A DNA stretch of 64,000 nucleotides. Source: Nocardia sp. NBC_01730 (lineage in GTDB: Bacteria > Actinomycetota > Actinomycetes > Mycobacteriales > Mycobacteriaceae). Below are positions 28,538-37,717 of this stretch, in pieces. The position numbers and the translations under genes were made by a program. How positions within the stretch are numbered: position 1 is the first letter of the stretch; each line of letters begins with the position of its first letter. Under the pieces are notes generated by a model. That model was given only the letters and a program-made list of their open reading frames with translations, was not told the origin of the DNA and made no database searches. The stretch lies in NCBI RefSeq assembly GCF_035920445.1, contig NZ_CP109162.1, positions 620,001 through 684,000 of the forward strand. The letters run 5' to 3'.

Positions 28538-30193
28538 TCAAGAGGAGGCGCACTGTCGTCGGACAGTGCAGTCCAGGATTCGGCCATCGAGAGTGCCGAT
28601 CAGTAGGCGGCCCGCGTCTGCCACCAATGACATTGCTACTAAGGGTATTTCGCGGATCGTCAGATGTTGACGCCAATGCACTTCGCCTGTGACGGCATCC
28701 AGTGCTATCAGTTCGCCGGAGTACAGCGCGACGAATACCGTCACGTCGTCGCCGTCCAGTGCGGTAATGGAATCCTCGGCGGTGAAGACCCACTGCGGTG
28801 CCCCATCGGGTAAGCGACGCCGGACCACGAATCGGTTACCTGGCAACGGTGCCCGACTGCTCGAGATGCTGCCCGCGTAAATGAGACCGTCGCGCACCTG
28901 GATCGCGGGACCACCACAGAAGCGGCCATCGGGCTGCGCATCCCACGCCAACGGAAACAACGGCGTCACGGTGCCGGATCTCGCGTCTACCGCGACTATT
29001 CGGGCGGTAAAGCTCCAGTATTCGTCACTGATGTCGTCGACGAAGTAGAGCGTGGGTGCGTGACGGACCTGGAATGAGTAGTTGAGGGCATCGAGCCGCC
29101 CGAGCGTCACCGCGAGCCCGGATTGATTGTCCGGCCCTACCAGTACCACCGCCGTGGAGCCCGCGGCATACTTCAAATTGCGCAGCGCCAGCCAGCCTTC
29201 CGCATCCATCGCGGCGACCACTGGGAACTCCAGGTCCAGCGTTTCGAGCCCGTGCCCATCAGCCAGCGACACCCTGGCCACCGATGAGATCGGATCGATC
29301 AAACCCGAACTGGTCCAGACCTGATCGGAGGCCACATTGGTCCATGCCGATTGCTGATCAGCACAGACGTGGATCTGCCGGCCAACAGACTGCGTGGGAA
29401 CTGCCCACTCGCGCTTCCCCGAGGGCAGCCATGACTCCAGCCGCACACCGCCCAATGCTGCCAGTACACGCCCGTCGCGCAGTCGAGCCATGTCCCACAC
29501 CTGCCGGCGTGAGGTCCGGTCCAAGTTTGTTCGCCGACCCATGTCCTCGCAGTCGACCTCGGGGCCAGACAGCTCGGCGCGACCAATCGAGCGCTCCGGG
29601 ACAGTGGACCAGTCGTATCGCTCGACACCGACAGTGAACCCGCGGGTCCAGGGCTGCTCGATATCGCGGTCCGTGAACGGGGCGAGGATCATCCGCAGCG
29701 TCTGCTCGCCGTCCCACCACAGCCGCCGGACCTCGCGTTCATCTTCGAGGGCACGGGTCAGCTGCCCCGAGTCCACATCGAGCAGCAGTAGCTCACCCCT
29801 GTAGTAGTGGCCGCCGTCGTAGTGTCCAACGCCGATCGCGACGAGAGCCAATGTCGGATGGATGTCGATCGAGTGGACCGGATATCCCGTCGGCACCAGA
29901 TGCCGACAGCGCCCATCCGGCCCGTAAACCCCGACTCGGCAACCAGCCCACGGGACCGCCGCTTGGTTGCCGACGTCCCATCGAAGCGGGCCGACATCGC
30001 CGGCCGCCACGGTAATTTCGTCCCGCGTGACCACCGGCCCCAGCATCCCCAGCTCGGCGAATTTTCCGTCACCCAGGATCCTGTCCACTGTCACCATCGC
30101 TGAACTGGTCATGTACAGCGAGCCTAGCCTGATGTCCGGTCGCGCACGGAGGACGAACTCGTCGTGAAGTTCATCGCCCGCATCGATCCGCAT
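28538..30193 (-). CDS. Beta-propeller (PQQ/WD-like) protein
   Basis: 551 residues from ATG 30193 (MRIDAGDELHDEF). Blade-like repeats alternate hydrophobic strands with WxxG or G-E-V-x-W motifs: HSIDIHPTLALVAIGVGHYD, GELLLLDVDSGQLTRAL, ALGGVRLESWLPSGKREW, TARIVAVDARSGTVTPLF and LIALDAVTGEVHWRQHLTI. The last is a clear PQQ-like quinoprotein repeat. No signal peptide is visible, so it is likely cytoplasmic and non-enzymatic. The job is unknown; proteins of this kind often accompany immunity-type genes in actinobacteria. Confidence 0.6.
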   Translation of the reverse strand: MRIDAGDELHDEFVLRARPDIRLGSLYMTSSAMVTVDRILGDGKFAELGMLGPVVTRDEITVAAGDVGPLRWDVGNQAAVPWAGCRVGVYGPDGRCRHLVPTGYPVHSIDIHPTLALVAIGVGHYDGGHYYRGELLLLDVDSGQLTRALEDEREVRRLWWDGEQTLRMILAPFTDRDIEQPWTRGFTVGVERYDWSTVPERSIGRAELSGPEVDCEDMGRRTNLDRTSRRQVWDMARLRDGRVLAALGGVRLESWLPSGKREWAVPTQSVGRQIHVCADQQSAWTNVASDQVWTSSGLIDPISSVARVSLADGHGLETLDLEFPVVAAMDAEGWLALRNLKYAAGSTAVVLVGPDNQSGLAVTLGRLDALNYSFQVRHAPTLYFVDDISDEYWSFTARIVAVDARSGTVTPLFPLAWDAQPDGRFCGGPAIQVRDGLIYAGSISSSRAPLPGNRFVVRRRLPDGAPQWVFTAEDSITALDGDDVTVFVALYSGELIALDAVTGEVHWRQHLTIREIPLVAMSLVADAGRLLIGTLDGRILDCTVRRQCASS

Positions 30194-30372
30194 TCGAAGA
30201 CGCCCTCTTCGCTGGTAGTCCCGACAGCTGTGAACGTCGCTTCGGCACGTGCACCGATCAGGTAGAAGTCGCTCGACCGGTGCGTGGCTGGGTGGCATCA
30301 CCGTGCGGCGGATCAGGGATCATGCGGGACTGCGGGCCTGCCGACGGAAGATCGCCGTCCGCTTCGTGAACG

Positions 30373-30745
30373 ATGCGCCGCACTGGACGACTTCCCAGGA
30401 AAACCGACGTTCCGCTCACGCCCGATGACGTCGAGCGGCTGGGTGGCATCCTGGTCATCGACCGGTGCGGACGGTCGGCAGCGCTACGTCACCTCCACCT
30501 ACGATCTGTTCCCGATCTACCACCGGGGCAGCACGCGCGTCACCGACCGCGACGAATTCGAACCCGCCAGAGAGTATTTCGGTACTCGCCTGCAGAGTGG
30601 CACGGTCGTGGCGCAGGATCCGGAGTCCACTGCGACGAAAAGCGCGCTGGCGAACGAGCAGATGGAAGACCGAACACTTGTATTGCTGCTCAATCCTTTC
30701 GAGCTGCCACGACTGAGCTACATTCCTGGAGCCCGGCCGCGATGA
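30373..30745 (+). pseudogene. Frameshifted hypothetical gene
   Basis: Frame one reads KTDVPLTPDDVERLGGILVI. A second frame continues GADGRQRYVTSTYDLFPIYH and FEPAREYFGTRLQSGTVVAQ to LSYIPGARPR and a stop at 30743. The switch near 30465 suggests a small indel in one gene of roughly 120 residues. Family unknown. From 30746 to 30985 I see nothing convincing. Confidence 0.4.
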
Positions 30746-31049
30746 CACCCGGTCCGGCACGCTGCCCGACGGCGGTGGGACCGCTGCTGCGAACTCCGGG
30801 CCACGAGGCCGAGCAGTCTGGGGCGACCGGGAACGGAGCGGAACGCGGTGGGACCGACGAATCCTGAGCCTCTCGGCCGTGGCAACTGCCCGGCCTACGC
30901 TGAGCCGGTAGCTGTGGTTAGCCTGTACCGTTCCTCCCACGCGCGACACGGCCATTTCGTGGATGCGGATGGGGTTGCGGCGTATTGAATCCCCCCGGCT
31001 TGTCTGGAGACTTCGTTCCTTGGGAACGACTCAGGCCGCTTCGCGGCCT

Positions 31050-31314
31050 CCATGGAATAGGAAATCGTGTGCTGATCTGGCCTTCCAGCGGTGTTGCGAA
31101 CGGCAGACTGGGTGGGTGCGTGTCGCGGTCGACCCCGGTTTTCCTTTGGTGCTGTGAGCCTGTTTGGGAACGTGGTGGTGGAGGTAGGGCGGTTTCTCGT
31201 CCTGTTGCGGGAACCGTGGATTGTTGCCTCGAGCACGTGTAGGGAAGTCCTGTACTTTACTCGCCTCCCCGTGACACGCACGCCGACAACGGATTTCAGG
31301 CGCAGGCGGGAAGG
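31050..31314 (+). other. Non-coding left end of the IS110 element (candidate bridge RNA region)
   Basis: No convincing coding sequence lies between the IS3 left end and the IS110 transposase. IS110 elements are known to encode a structured bridge RNA in a non-coding end next to the transposase. This stretch holds GC-rich potential hairpins, and a perfect AGGCCGC/GCGGCCT stem sits just outside at 31031-31047. The assignment is by position only; I did not fold the RNA or define target-binding loops. Confidence 0.3.
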
Positions 31315-31323
31315 GTGGTCAGG

Positions 31324-32616
31324 ATGGAAGTGGTGCATTCACGGTGTGCGGGCATCGACATCTCGAAGAAGGACGCGAAAGTCTGTGTCCGGAAGAAGGA
31401 CGCGAAAGTCTGTGTCCGGAAGAAGGACGCGAAAGTCTGTGTCCGGGTTCAGGGTTCGGGGAGTCGGGCGACGAAGTCGACGGTGGCGACATGGGGCGCG
31501 ATGAGCAACGAGATCCTGGCGTTGCGTGAGCATCTGATCGCGGAGAAGGTCACGTGCGTGGTGATGGAGTCGACCGGCGACTACTGGAAGCCGTTCTACT
31601 ACCTGCTCGAAGACGTGTTGAACGTGATGCTGGTCAACCCGCGTGATGCGCGTAATCGTCCGGGCCGCAAGACCGATGTCAGCGATGCCGCGTGGATCGC
31701 CGATCTCGGTGCGCACGGATTGCTGCGCGCTTCGCTGGTCCCTCCGCCGCGGATTCGACGGTTGCGTGATCTGACCAGGGCACGCACCGACCTGACTCGC
31801 GATCGCACTCGCCAGGTCAACCGGCTGGAAAAGATCCTCGAGGATGCCGGGATCAAGCTGTCGTCGGTCGCCACCGACATCATGGGGGTCTCGGGCCGGG
31901 CGATGCTCGAAGCGTTGATCGAGGGCAAGGCGGACCCGGTGGCTATGGCCGATCTAGCCAAACGCCGAATGCGGGCGAAGATTCCGGTGTTGATCGAGGC
32001 GCTGACCGGGCGGTTCACGCCCCATCACGGTCACCTCGTCCGGATGTATCTGGACCTCATCGACTACTACACCGCTGCGCTTGACGATCTGGACGCCAGA
32101 ATCACCGCAGCGCTGCCATCGTCTTTGAGGACCGCTCGGGATCTGTTGTGCAGTATCCCGGGCTGGTCGACAACGGTGGCCGAGATCTTCCTCGCCGAGA
32201 CCGGCGGCGACATGGACGTATTCCCCACCTCTGGGCATCTTGCCTCCTGGGCTGGGGCCTGCCCCGGTGCCAACGAATCCGCGGGCCGGGTCAAATCCAC
32301 AAAGACCCGCGATGGCAACCGCAATCTCAAAGGCGCTCTCGGCGTCGCCGCCCTCGCCGCTGCCCGCACCAAGGACACCTACTTCGCCGCCAAGTATCGG
32401 CGCATCTGCGCAAGACGCGGACCGATGAAAGCCCTCGTCGCCGTCGAACGAGCGATGCTCGTGTCGGCGCACAGCATGCTCACCACCGGCGCCTTCTATC
32501 GAGACCTTGGTGCGAACTACTTCACCATCCGCCGGCCCGGCGCGGCCAAGGCCAACGCGATCCGTCAGTTGGAAGCCCTCGGATACGCCGTCACCCTCGA
32601 ATTGTCGATTCCATAA
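31324..32616 (+). CDS. IS110-family DEDD transposase with a triplicated 9-residue segment
   Basis: 430 residues from ATG 31324. The DEDD (RuvC-like) domain has GIDISKKDAKVCVR, VVMESTGDYWKPFYYLL and GRKTDVSDAAWIADLGAHGL. The C-terminal transposase_20 part has CSIPGWSTTVAEIFLAETGG and FPTSGHLASWAGACPGAN. Directly after the first catalytic Asp, KKDAKVCVR is present three times in a row instead of once, adding 18 residues beside the active site. The rest is full length. Whether the expanded protein is active is unknown. Confidence 0.9.
   Translation: MEVVHSRCAGIDISKKDAKVCVRKKDAKVCVRKKDAKVCVRVQGSGSRATKSTVATWGAMSNEILALREHLIAEKVTCVVMESTGDYWKPFYYLLEDVLNVMLVNPRDARNRPGRKTDVSDAAWIADLGAHGLLRASLVPPPRIRRLRDLTRARTDLTRDRTRQVNRLEKILEDAGIKLSSVATDIMGVSGRAMLEALIEGKADPVAMADLAKRRMRAKIPVLIEALTGRFTPHHGHLVRMYLDLIDYYTAALDDLDARITAALPSSLRTARDLLCSIPGWSTTVAEIFLAETGGDMDVFPTSGHLASWAGACPGANESAGRVKSTKTRDGNRNLKGALGVAALAAARTKDTYFAAKYRRICARRGPMKALVAVERAMLVSAHSMLTTGAFYRDLGANYFTIRRPGAAKANAIRQLEALGYAVTLELSIP
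31366..31446 (+). repeat. 27-bp in-frame tandem repeat, three identical copies
   Basis: Units at 31366-31392, 31393-31419 and 31420-31446 are identical and each encodes KKDAKVCVR. They lie within the DEDD domain of the IS110 transposase. Replication slippage is the simplest origin; an assembly error is possible. Confidence 0.95.
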
Positions 32617-32624
32617 CCCCCGCA

Positions 32625-32942
32625 CCGGATATCAATCGCCGTCTGCCGGAGCTGCGTGAACGGGCCGTGCGCATGGTCGCCGAAGTCCGGTCGCAGCACC
32701 CCTCGGAGTGGGCGGCGATCGCCTCGGTCGCGAGCGAGCTCGGTATCGGGTCGGCCGAGACCCTGCGGAACTGGATCCGCAAGGACCAGGTCGACGCGGG
32801 ACAGCGACCGGGTGTGACCACCGATATGGCAGCAGAGATGCGCCGATTGCGGGCCGAGAATCGAGAACTGAAGCGCGCCAACGAAATTCTGCAATCCGCA
32901 TCGACTTTCTTCGCGGCGCAGCTCGACCGCCGAAACAAGTGA
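32625..32942 (+). pseudogene. IS3-family OrfA, start replaced by the IS110 insertion
   Basis: The readable part RRLPELRERAVRMVAEVRSQ and WAAIASVASELGIGSAETL is the helix-turn-helix of IS3-family OrfA. A leucine-zipper-like MRRLRAENRELKRANEILQS follows, then the stop TGA at 32940. The original start lies left of the IS110 element. OrfB begins with a GTG overlapping this stop. Confidence 0.75.
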
Positions 32943-33390
32943 TCGTCGACTACATCGACACCCACAAACAGGAGTTCGGCGTCGAGCCGATCTGCAGAGT
33001 GCTCACCGAGCACGGCTGCCCGATCGCGCCGTCCAGCTACTACGACACCCGCGACCGCCCGGAATCGAAACGCGCGATCCGCGACGAGCGCCTCGCCGCC
33101 GAGATCACCCGTGTCCACGCCGAGAACTACTCGGTGTACGGGGCCCGCAAAGTGTGGCTGCAATTACGACGAGAGGACATCGGGGTGGCACGCTGCACCG
33201 TCGAACGACTGATGAAGAAGCTGGGCCTACAAGGCGCCCGTCGAGGAAAGGTCAAACGCACTACTACCGCCGACCCGCAAGGTCGGCGTGCCGAGGATCT
33301 GGTGCAACGAAAATTCAACCCGACGGCCCCGAATATGTTGTGGGTAGCCGATTTCACATACGTCTCGACATGGGCGGGATGGGTGTATGT
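32939..33390 (+). pseudogene. IS3-family OrfB, N-terminal part
   Basis: From GTG 32939, overlapping the orfA stop by GTGA: VIVDYIDTHKQEFGVEPICR, CPIAPSSYYD, YGARKVWLQLRREDIGVARC, then LWVADFTYVSTWAGWVYV with the first catalytic Asp. The frame ends where the Tn554-like element begins. The remainder lies at 36893-37355. Confidence 0.85.
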
Positions 33391-33473
33391 ATAAGTTACG
33401 TGGAATCTCACCGGTAGCCACCCGATCCCCTGCGGCCGTGACCACGAATTAGGGAGGTGGATCGAGCAACTGG

Positions 33474-34538
33474 ATGAGGGTGGTCGACCGGTGGCCGGTG
33501 TTGCGGCGGCACGAACGCGCGGCCGAGTGGCTACAAGTGTGGGCTGATCTGGGCCGTGCGCCGCGCACCATCGATGCGTATGCGCGGGGCCTGGCGGAGT
33601 TTCTGCAGGTGTGCGAGCGGGATGGGATCGATCCGGTGACCGCGACGCGGGCTGACGTGGCGGTGTTCGTGCGGGAGTTGACAGCGCGTCCGAGCCGGCG
33701 CGGCGCGAATGTGGTAGCGCTGGATTCGGGGGCGGGTTTGGCCAACGCGACGCTGCAGCAGCGTCTGGTTCCGGTGCGGCTGTTTTTCGATTTCCTTGTC
33801 GAGGAAGGGGTTCGGGAGTCGAATCCCGTTGGGCGGGGCAGGTATACGCCTTCCGGGCGGTTCGGCGGTCGTGGGCGTGCGCTGGTGCCGCGGATGGTGA
33901 AGCTGCCGTGGATTCCCAGCGAGGCGGAATGGCTGCGTCTGCTGGAGACCTTCGCCGAGGAGCCGATCCGGAACCGGGTGATGCTCGCGCTGGCTTACGA
34001 CGCCGCGCTGCGCCGGGAAGAGCTGTGTTCGCTGCGCAGCGATGATCTCGATCCCGCGCACCGCATGTTGCGGGTGCGGGCGGAGAAGACCAAGACCCGC
34101 CGGGAGCGTGTGGTTCCCTATTCGGCGTCCACCGGGGTGCTGTTGGCGCAGTATCTGCAGCATCGGGCGACGATGAGCCGAGCTCGGGGTGGGTTATTTC
34201 TGTCCGAATCGCGCCGCAATCACTCTGAGCCGCTGACGTTGTGGACATGGTCGAAAGTGGTGCGGCGCATCGCATTAGCTGCCGGAGTGCCGAACTTCTC
34301 GACCCATACCACCCGGCACCTGTGCCTGACCGACCTGGCGAGAATGGGCTGGGAGCTGCATACGATCGCCACATTCGCCGGGCATCGCAGCACCGACTCG
34401 ACTCTGGCCTACATCCACCTGTCAGGCCGGGACCTGTCGGAGAAACTGAATTCCTCCATGGCACAGATCCACGCCTGGCGCCTCGAAATGCTCACCGGCG
34501 CTGGGCGCACCGGAGGCGGACAGGACATGCCGGTATGA
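33474..34538 (+). CDS. Tyrosine recombinase, TnpA-like (Tn554 type)
   Basis: 354 residues. The N-terminal SAM-like core-binding domain (RTIDAYARGLAEFLQVCERD) precedes the catalytic domain with YDAALRREELCSLRSDDLD (catalytic Arg), HTTRHLCLTDLARMGWEL (HxxR), FAGHRSTDSTLAYIHLSG (GHR and Tyr nucleophile). All the expected residues are present. It overlaps the next gene by 4 bp (ATGA), so the two recombinases are co-translated and probably act together. Confidence 0.88.
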   Translation: MRVVDRWPVLRRHERAAEWLQVWADLGRAPRTIDAYARGLAEFLQVCERDGIDPVTATRADVAVFVRELTARPSRRGANVVALDSGAGLANATLQQRLVPVRLFFDFLVEEGVRESNPVGRGRYTPSGRFGGRGRALVPRMVKLPWIPSEAEWLRLLETFAEEPIRNRVMLALAYDAALRREELCSLRSDDLDPAHRMLRVRAEKTKTRRERVVPYSASTGVLLAQYLQHRATMSRARGGLFLSESRRNHSEPLTLWTWSKVVRRIALAAGVPNFSTHTTRHLCLTDLARMGWELHTIATFAGHRSTDSTLAYIHLSGRDLSEKLNSSMAQIHAWRLEMLTGAGRTGGGQDMPV

Positions 34539-36847
34539 ACGCAGCCCCTCATCGGGCGCGGGTCGGCACCGACGCCGATCGGTGGCCGTCCGGCTCGAAG
34601 CGGTGGGATCGCCGGATCTCGTTGAGCGACACCGAGATCGCTGCGCTGGCCGCGCTCGGGCCGCAGCAGCTGCGGCGCAACAAGGCCGTGGGCATTCCGC
34701 GGCGGACCGCGGTGCACTGGCGGGCACTGACGCGGCTGGTTGAGTCGCTGGACGCGACCGTGGCCGAGTTGCATCATGACGGCGACGTCCGGTTCCGTCG
34801 TGCCGGCAGGCAGGCGGTAGCGATCGTGCTGGCGCGCTGCGCCGAAACCGGCCGAAGTTGGTGGGGCTGGACTCCGTGGGAGTGGGCTGCGCTCTGCGGC
34901 GGCAGCGCACGCGAGTTCGCCACCGCGCAGCCGTTGCCGACCGAGTCGACAGTGCGGCCCTTCCTGGTGGCCTTGGCTTATCTGCTCGGCGGGTTCACCG
35001 GCTTCCATCGTCTGGGCATGTTCAACCGACTTCACTTGGCCTGTTTGATATTCGGCAAGCCCGCAGTCGCCGAGGCGATGGGTGACGCCGAGCAGGTGCT
35101 CGATCGGTGGGGATATCGCATCAGCGGCGGCGCCCGAACCCGGATGCACGGCGTGTTCAGCCAGGCCTTGCTGCTCAACCACAGTCCTGGGCTCGCCGAC
35201 CTGTCCACGTCGGCGTTCGACGCGCTGCGAGCCCATCCGGCGACCGACGGCCACCAGGGTTCGATGCTCTATGCGCTGCAACGGGCCGTCGCCGAGTTGG
35301 GGCACTGCGACCCGCCAGTTCGCACCGGCTACAACCACTCTCCTGGCATCGTTGGCACCGTCCCGGGATGGGCCGACTGGATCGAGCGCTGGCACGCCAC
35401 CTCGACGCTGACACCCCACGTCCGCAGAATCATCCGCTCCATCATGGCCAAGGCCGGTCGCTGGCTGGCCGTCGAGCACCCCGAGATCACCGAACCCGGG
35501 CAGTGGACACGAGCGATCTGCGCGCAGTGGGTCGCCGCGGTCGACCGGATGACCGTCGGCGATTGGGTCCAACGCCGTGACATGCTCGGCAGTCGCACCG
35601 GTGAACCTGTCTCCCCTCGCACCAAGGCCCACAATCTGATGGCCACCCGCACCTTTTTCCGCGACTGCCAGGAATGGGAGTGGATCCCACGCCGGTTCGA
35701 CCCGAACCGGGCGCTGACGCTCCTGCGCAGCGTCGCCGCGCTGATCGGCACCAATCCCCGCGTCATCGCCGACGACGTGTGGGCCAAACTGCTGTGGGCC
35801 GGGCTCAACCTGGAACCTGCCGACCTGCCCGGCAACTCCGCCGACACCTTCTACCCGATGGAGCTGATCCGCGCGGTCACCGTGACCTGGCTGTTCTCCG
35901 GGCTGCGCAGCGATGAGATCACTCGGCTGCGCGTCGGCTGCATCCGCTGGCAGCACGACGGCGCTCCCATCCCCGGCGACTCCCGCGACATCCTCGCCGA
36001 AGATGCGATCTGCTTGCTCGACGTTCCCGTCCACAAGACCGGCACCGCGTTCACCAAACCCGTCGACCCGCTCGTCGGCCAAGCCATCCAGGCTTGGCAG
36101 ACACTGCGGCCCGACCAGCCGAAACGGTTGGACCGCAAGACCAGCGAGCGCGTCGACATGTTGTTCGCGGTCCGCGCGCAGCCCGTCGCCAAGGCCTATA
36201 TCAACCACACCATCATCCCCGCGCTCTGCGGCAAGGCCGGCGTCCCCACCACCGATGTCCGCGGCACTATCACCAGCCACCGCGCCCGATCCACCATCGC
36301 GAGCCAGCTCTACAACGCCAAGGAACCGATGACCTTGTTCGAGCTGCAGGCATGGCTCGGGCACCGCACCCCGAACACCACCCAGCACTACGCCAAGATC
36401 ACCCCGAACACCTTGTCCAAGGCCTACTCCGAGGCCGGATACTTCGCCCGCAACGTCCGCACCATCGAAGTCCTCGTCGACCGCGACGCCGTCACCAGCG
36501 GAGCCGCCGCGAACGGGCAACCATGGCAGTACTACGACCTCGGTCACGGATGGTGCACCTACAGCTTCTTCGAGCAATGTCCACACCGAATGGCTTGCGC
36601 CCGTTGCGATTTCTACACACCGAAGGCATCCAGCAAGGCCCAGATTCTGGAAGCCAAGGACAACCTGCAACGGATGCTTTCATCCATTCCGCTCACCGAC
36701 GACGAACGCGCCGCGGTCGACGACGGACAATCCGCCCTCGACCGGCTCCTCGAGCGACTGGCCGACGTCACCACGCCGACAGGCCAAACGCCACGCGAAA
36801 TAGGAATCCCACCCACGGCAACGCTCCTCCCGATCACACCCCTCTAA
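34535..36847 (+). CDS. Large tyrosine recombinase, TnpB-like (Tn554 type)
   Basis: 770 residues from ATG 34535. The long N-terminal region is of Tn554 TnpB type. The catalytic part is TWLFSGLRSDEITRLRVGCI (Arg), SHRARSTIASQLYNAKEPMT (HxAR), LQAWLGHRTPNTTQHYAKIT (GHR and Tyr). The C-terminal tail holds a Cys cluster (GWCTYSFFEQCPHRMACARC) that looks like a zinc-binding module. The family is usually about 630 residues, so this one is long. It appears intact. Confidence 0.85.
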   Translation: MNAAPHRARVGTDADRWPSGSKRWDRRISLSDTEIAALAALGPQQLRRNKAVGIPRRTAVHWRALTRLVESLDATVAELHHDGDVRFRRAGRQAVAIVLARCAETGRSWWGWTPWEWAALCGGSAREFATAQPLPTESTVRPFLVALAYLLGGFTGFHRLGMFNRLHLACLIFGKPAVAEAMGDAEQVLDRWGYRISGGARTRMHGVFSQALLLNHSPGLADLSTSAFDALRAHPATDGHQGSMLYALQRAVAELGHCDPPVRTGYNHSPGIVGTVPGWADWIERWHATSTLTPHVRRIIRSIMAKAGRWLAVEHPEITEPGQWTRAICAQWVAAVDRMTVGDWVQRRDMLGSRTGEPVSPRTKAHNLMATRTFFRDCQEWEWIPRRFDPNRALTLLRSVAALIGTNPRVIADDVWAKLLWAGLNLEPADLPGNSADTFYPMELIRAVTVTWLFSGLRSDEITRLRVGCIRWQHDGAPIPGDSRDILAEDAICLLDVPVHKTGTAFTKPVDPLVGQAIQAWQTLRPDQPKRLDRKTSERVDMLFAVRAQPVAKAYINHTIIPALCGKAGVPTTDVRGTITSHRARSTIASQLYNAKEPMTLFELQAWLGHRTPNTTQHYAKITPNTLSKAYSEAGYFARNVRTIEVLVDRDAVTSGAAANGQPWQYYDLGHGWCTYSFFEQCPHRMACARCDFYTPKASSKAQILEAKDNLQRMLSSIPLTDDERAAVDDGQSALDRLLERLADVTTPTGQTPREIGIPPTATLLPITPL

Positions 36848-36892
36848 CCAGGACAATTGGGCACATACAGGACAAATCAGATTCCACAGAAT

Positions 36893-37355
36893 CGCGTTCG
36901 TGATCGACGCCTACACGCGCCGGATCGTGGGCTGGCGCACCTCGACCACAATGACCACATCCCTGGTCCTGGACGCGATCGAACACGCCATCTGGACCCG
37001 CGCCCGTGACGGGATCACCGACCTGTCCGGATTGATACACCACCACGACCGCGGCGCCCAATACACATCGATCGCCTTCACCGACCGACTGATCGAAGCC
37101 AGTATCGACCCCTCGATCGGCTCGACCGGCGACAGCTACGACAACGCGCTTGCCGAGTCGATCAACGGGCTCTACAAAACCGAACTGATCAAACCCCGAA
37201 AACCTTGGCGCACAGTAGAACACGTCGAGATCGCCACCCTGGAGTGGGTCGACTGGTACAACCACCGCCGACTCTACGAGTACTGCGGCGACATACCACC
37301 AGCCGAACTCGAAGCCCTCTACTACAGTCAACAAGAGACCTCAGCAAACCGCTGA
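36893..37355 (+). pseudogene. IS3-family OrfB, C-terminal part
   Basis: AFVIDAYTRRIVGWRTSTTM continues the OrfB integrase core. LIHHHDRGAQYTS gives the second Asp and YDNALAESINGLYKTELI the Glu of the DDE triad. It ends WYNHRRLYEYCGDIPPAELE and a stop at 37353. It is separated from its N-terminal half by the Tn554-like element. Confidence 0.85.
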
Positions 37356-37484
37356 ACTCTCAAACCAGAAAGTCTCCGGACTCACCGGGGGGATTCATAT
37401 TTTCTGACTCGGGACGATTGGGAAGTACCGTGAATCCACCCTCTCAAATCTTCGTAAAATCGGCTGTTCCGTGCCGCTCGGCAC

Positions 37485-37513
37485 TTGACGGTTGAAGAAT
37501 AAAATCACAATCT
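37485..37513 (+). promoter_or_regulatory. Candidate promoter of the RiPP-like cluster
   Basis: TTGACG at 37485-37490 and CAATCT at 37508-37513 are separated by 17 bases in an unusually AT-rich stretch. They lie 65 bp upstream of the precursor gene and outside the IS3 right end. A near-consensus -35 with a weak -10. Assignment is by pattern only. Confidence 0.45.
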
Positions 37514-37578
37514 ATTTACGGTCACTTTCGTGATCAGTAGCAGGTGATTCTGGTCGGTACAAGCATAAGGAGTGGAAC

Positions 37579-37707
37579 ATGGCATCCGGTCCCGAGAACC
37601 ACGGCCCCAAGGACCAAGAAGGTCTGCCGCTGGAAGAGTTTCAAATTTCGGCAGACGAGGCGGCAAGCCTTGACCGCGCTTTCGGTTTCGTGACAGCCGA
37701 TCGCTGA
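37579..37707 (+). CDS. 42-residue RiPP precursor-like peptide
   Basis: ATG 37579 follows a strong AAGGAG (37567-37572) at 6-base spacing. The peptide starts MASGPENHGPKDQEGLPLEE, has an acidic leader-like middle (FQISADEAASLD), and ends RAFGFVTADR. It contains no Cys and few Ser/Thr (Ser 4, 24 and 30; Thr 39). Size, acidity, the attenuator hairpin right after it and the YcaO gene 90 bp downstream are what one expects of a ribosomal peptide precursor. Without Cys a thiazole is impossible; azoline from Ser/Thr or backbone amidine or thioamide chemistry would be the options. No family recognised. Confidence 0.7.
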   Translation: MASGPENHGPKDQEGLPLEEFQISADEAASLDRAFGFVTADR

Positions 37708-37717
37708 CGTTCATCGC

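Larger units (their letters stand above)
33391..36892 (+). mobile_element. Tn554-like element with two tyrosine recombinases, inserted in IS3 orfB
   Basis: Removing about 33391-36892 rejoins OrfB (WVYV with AFVIDAYTRR). Near both ends lies a 9-bp inverted repeat, GTGGAATCT at 33400-33408 and AGATTCCAC at 36879-36887. No long target duplication is visible, as is usual for Tn554-type insertion. Two recombinase genes overlap by ATGA. No third (TnpC-like) gene and no cargo gene were found. Confidence 0.75.
30986..37397 (+). mobile_element. IS3-family element invaded by an IS110 element and a Tn554-like element
   Basis: The outer ends are TGAATCCCCCCGG at 30986-30998 and its complement at 37385-37397. 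The similarity extends inward (TGGAGACTT and AGTCTCCGG), about 22 of 28 bases matching. Inside are an IS110 element at the orfA start, orfA and orfB fragments, and a 3.5-kb element with two tyrosine recombinases that splits orfB. The host IS3 copy itself should be about 1.3 kb and can no longer make a transposase. The RiPP-like cluster begins about 180 bp beyond its right end. Confidence 0.8.
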
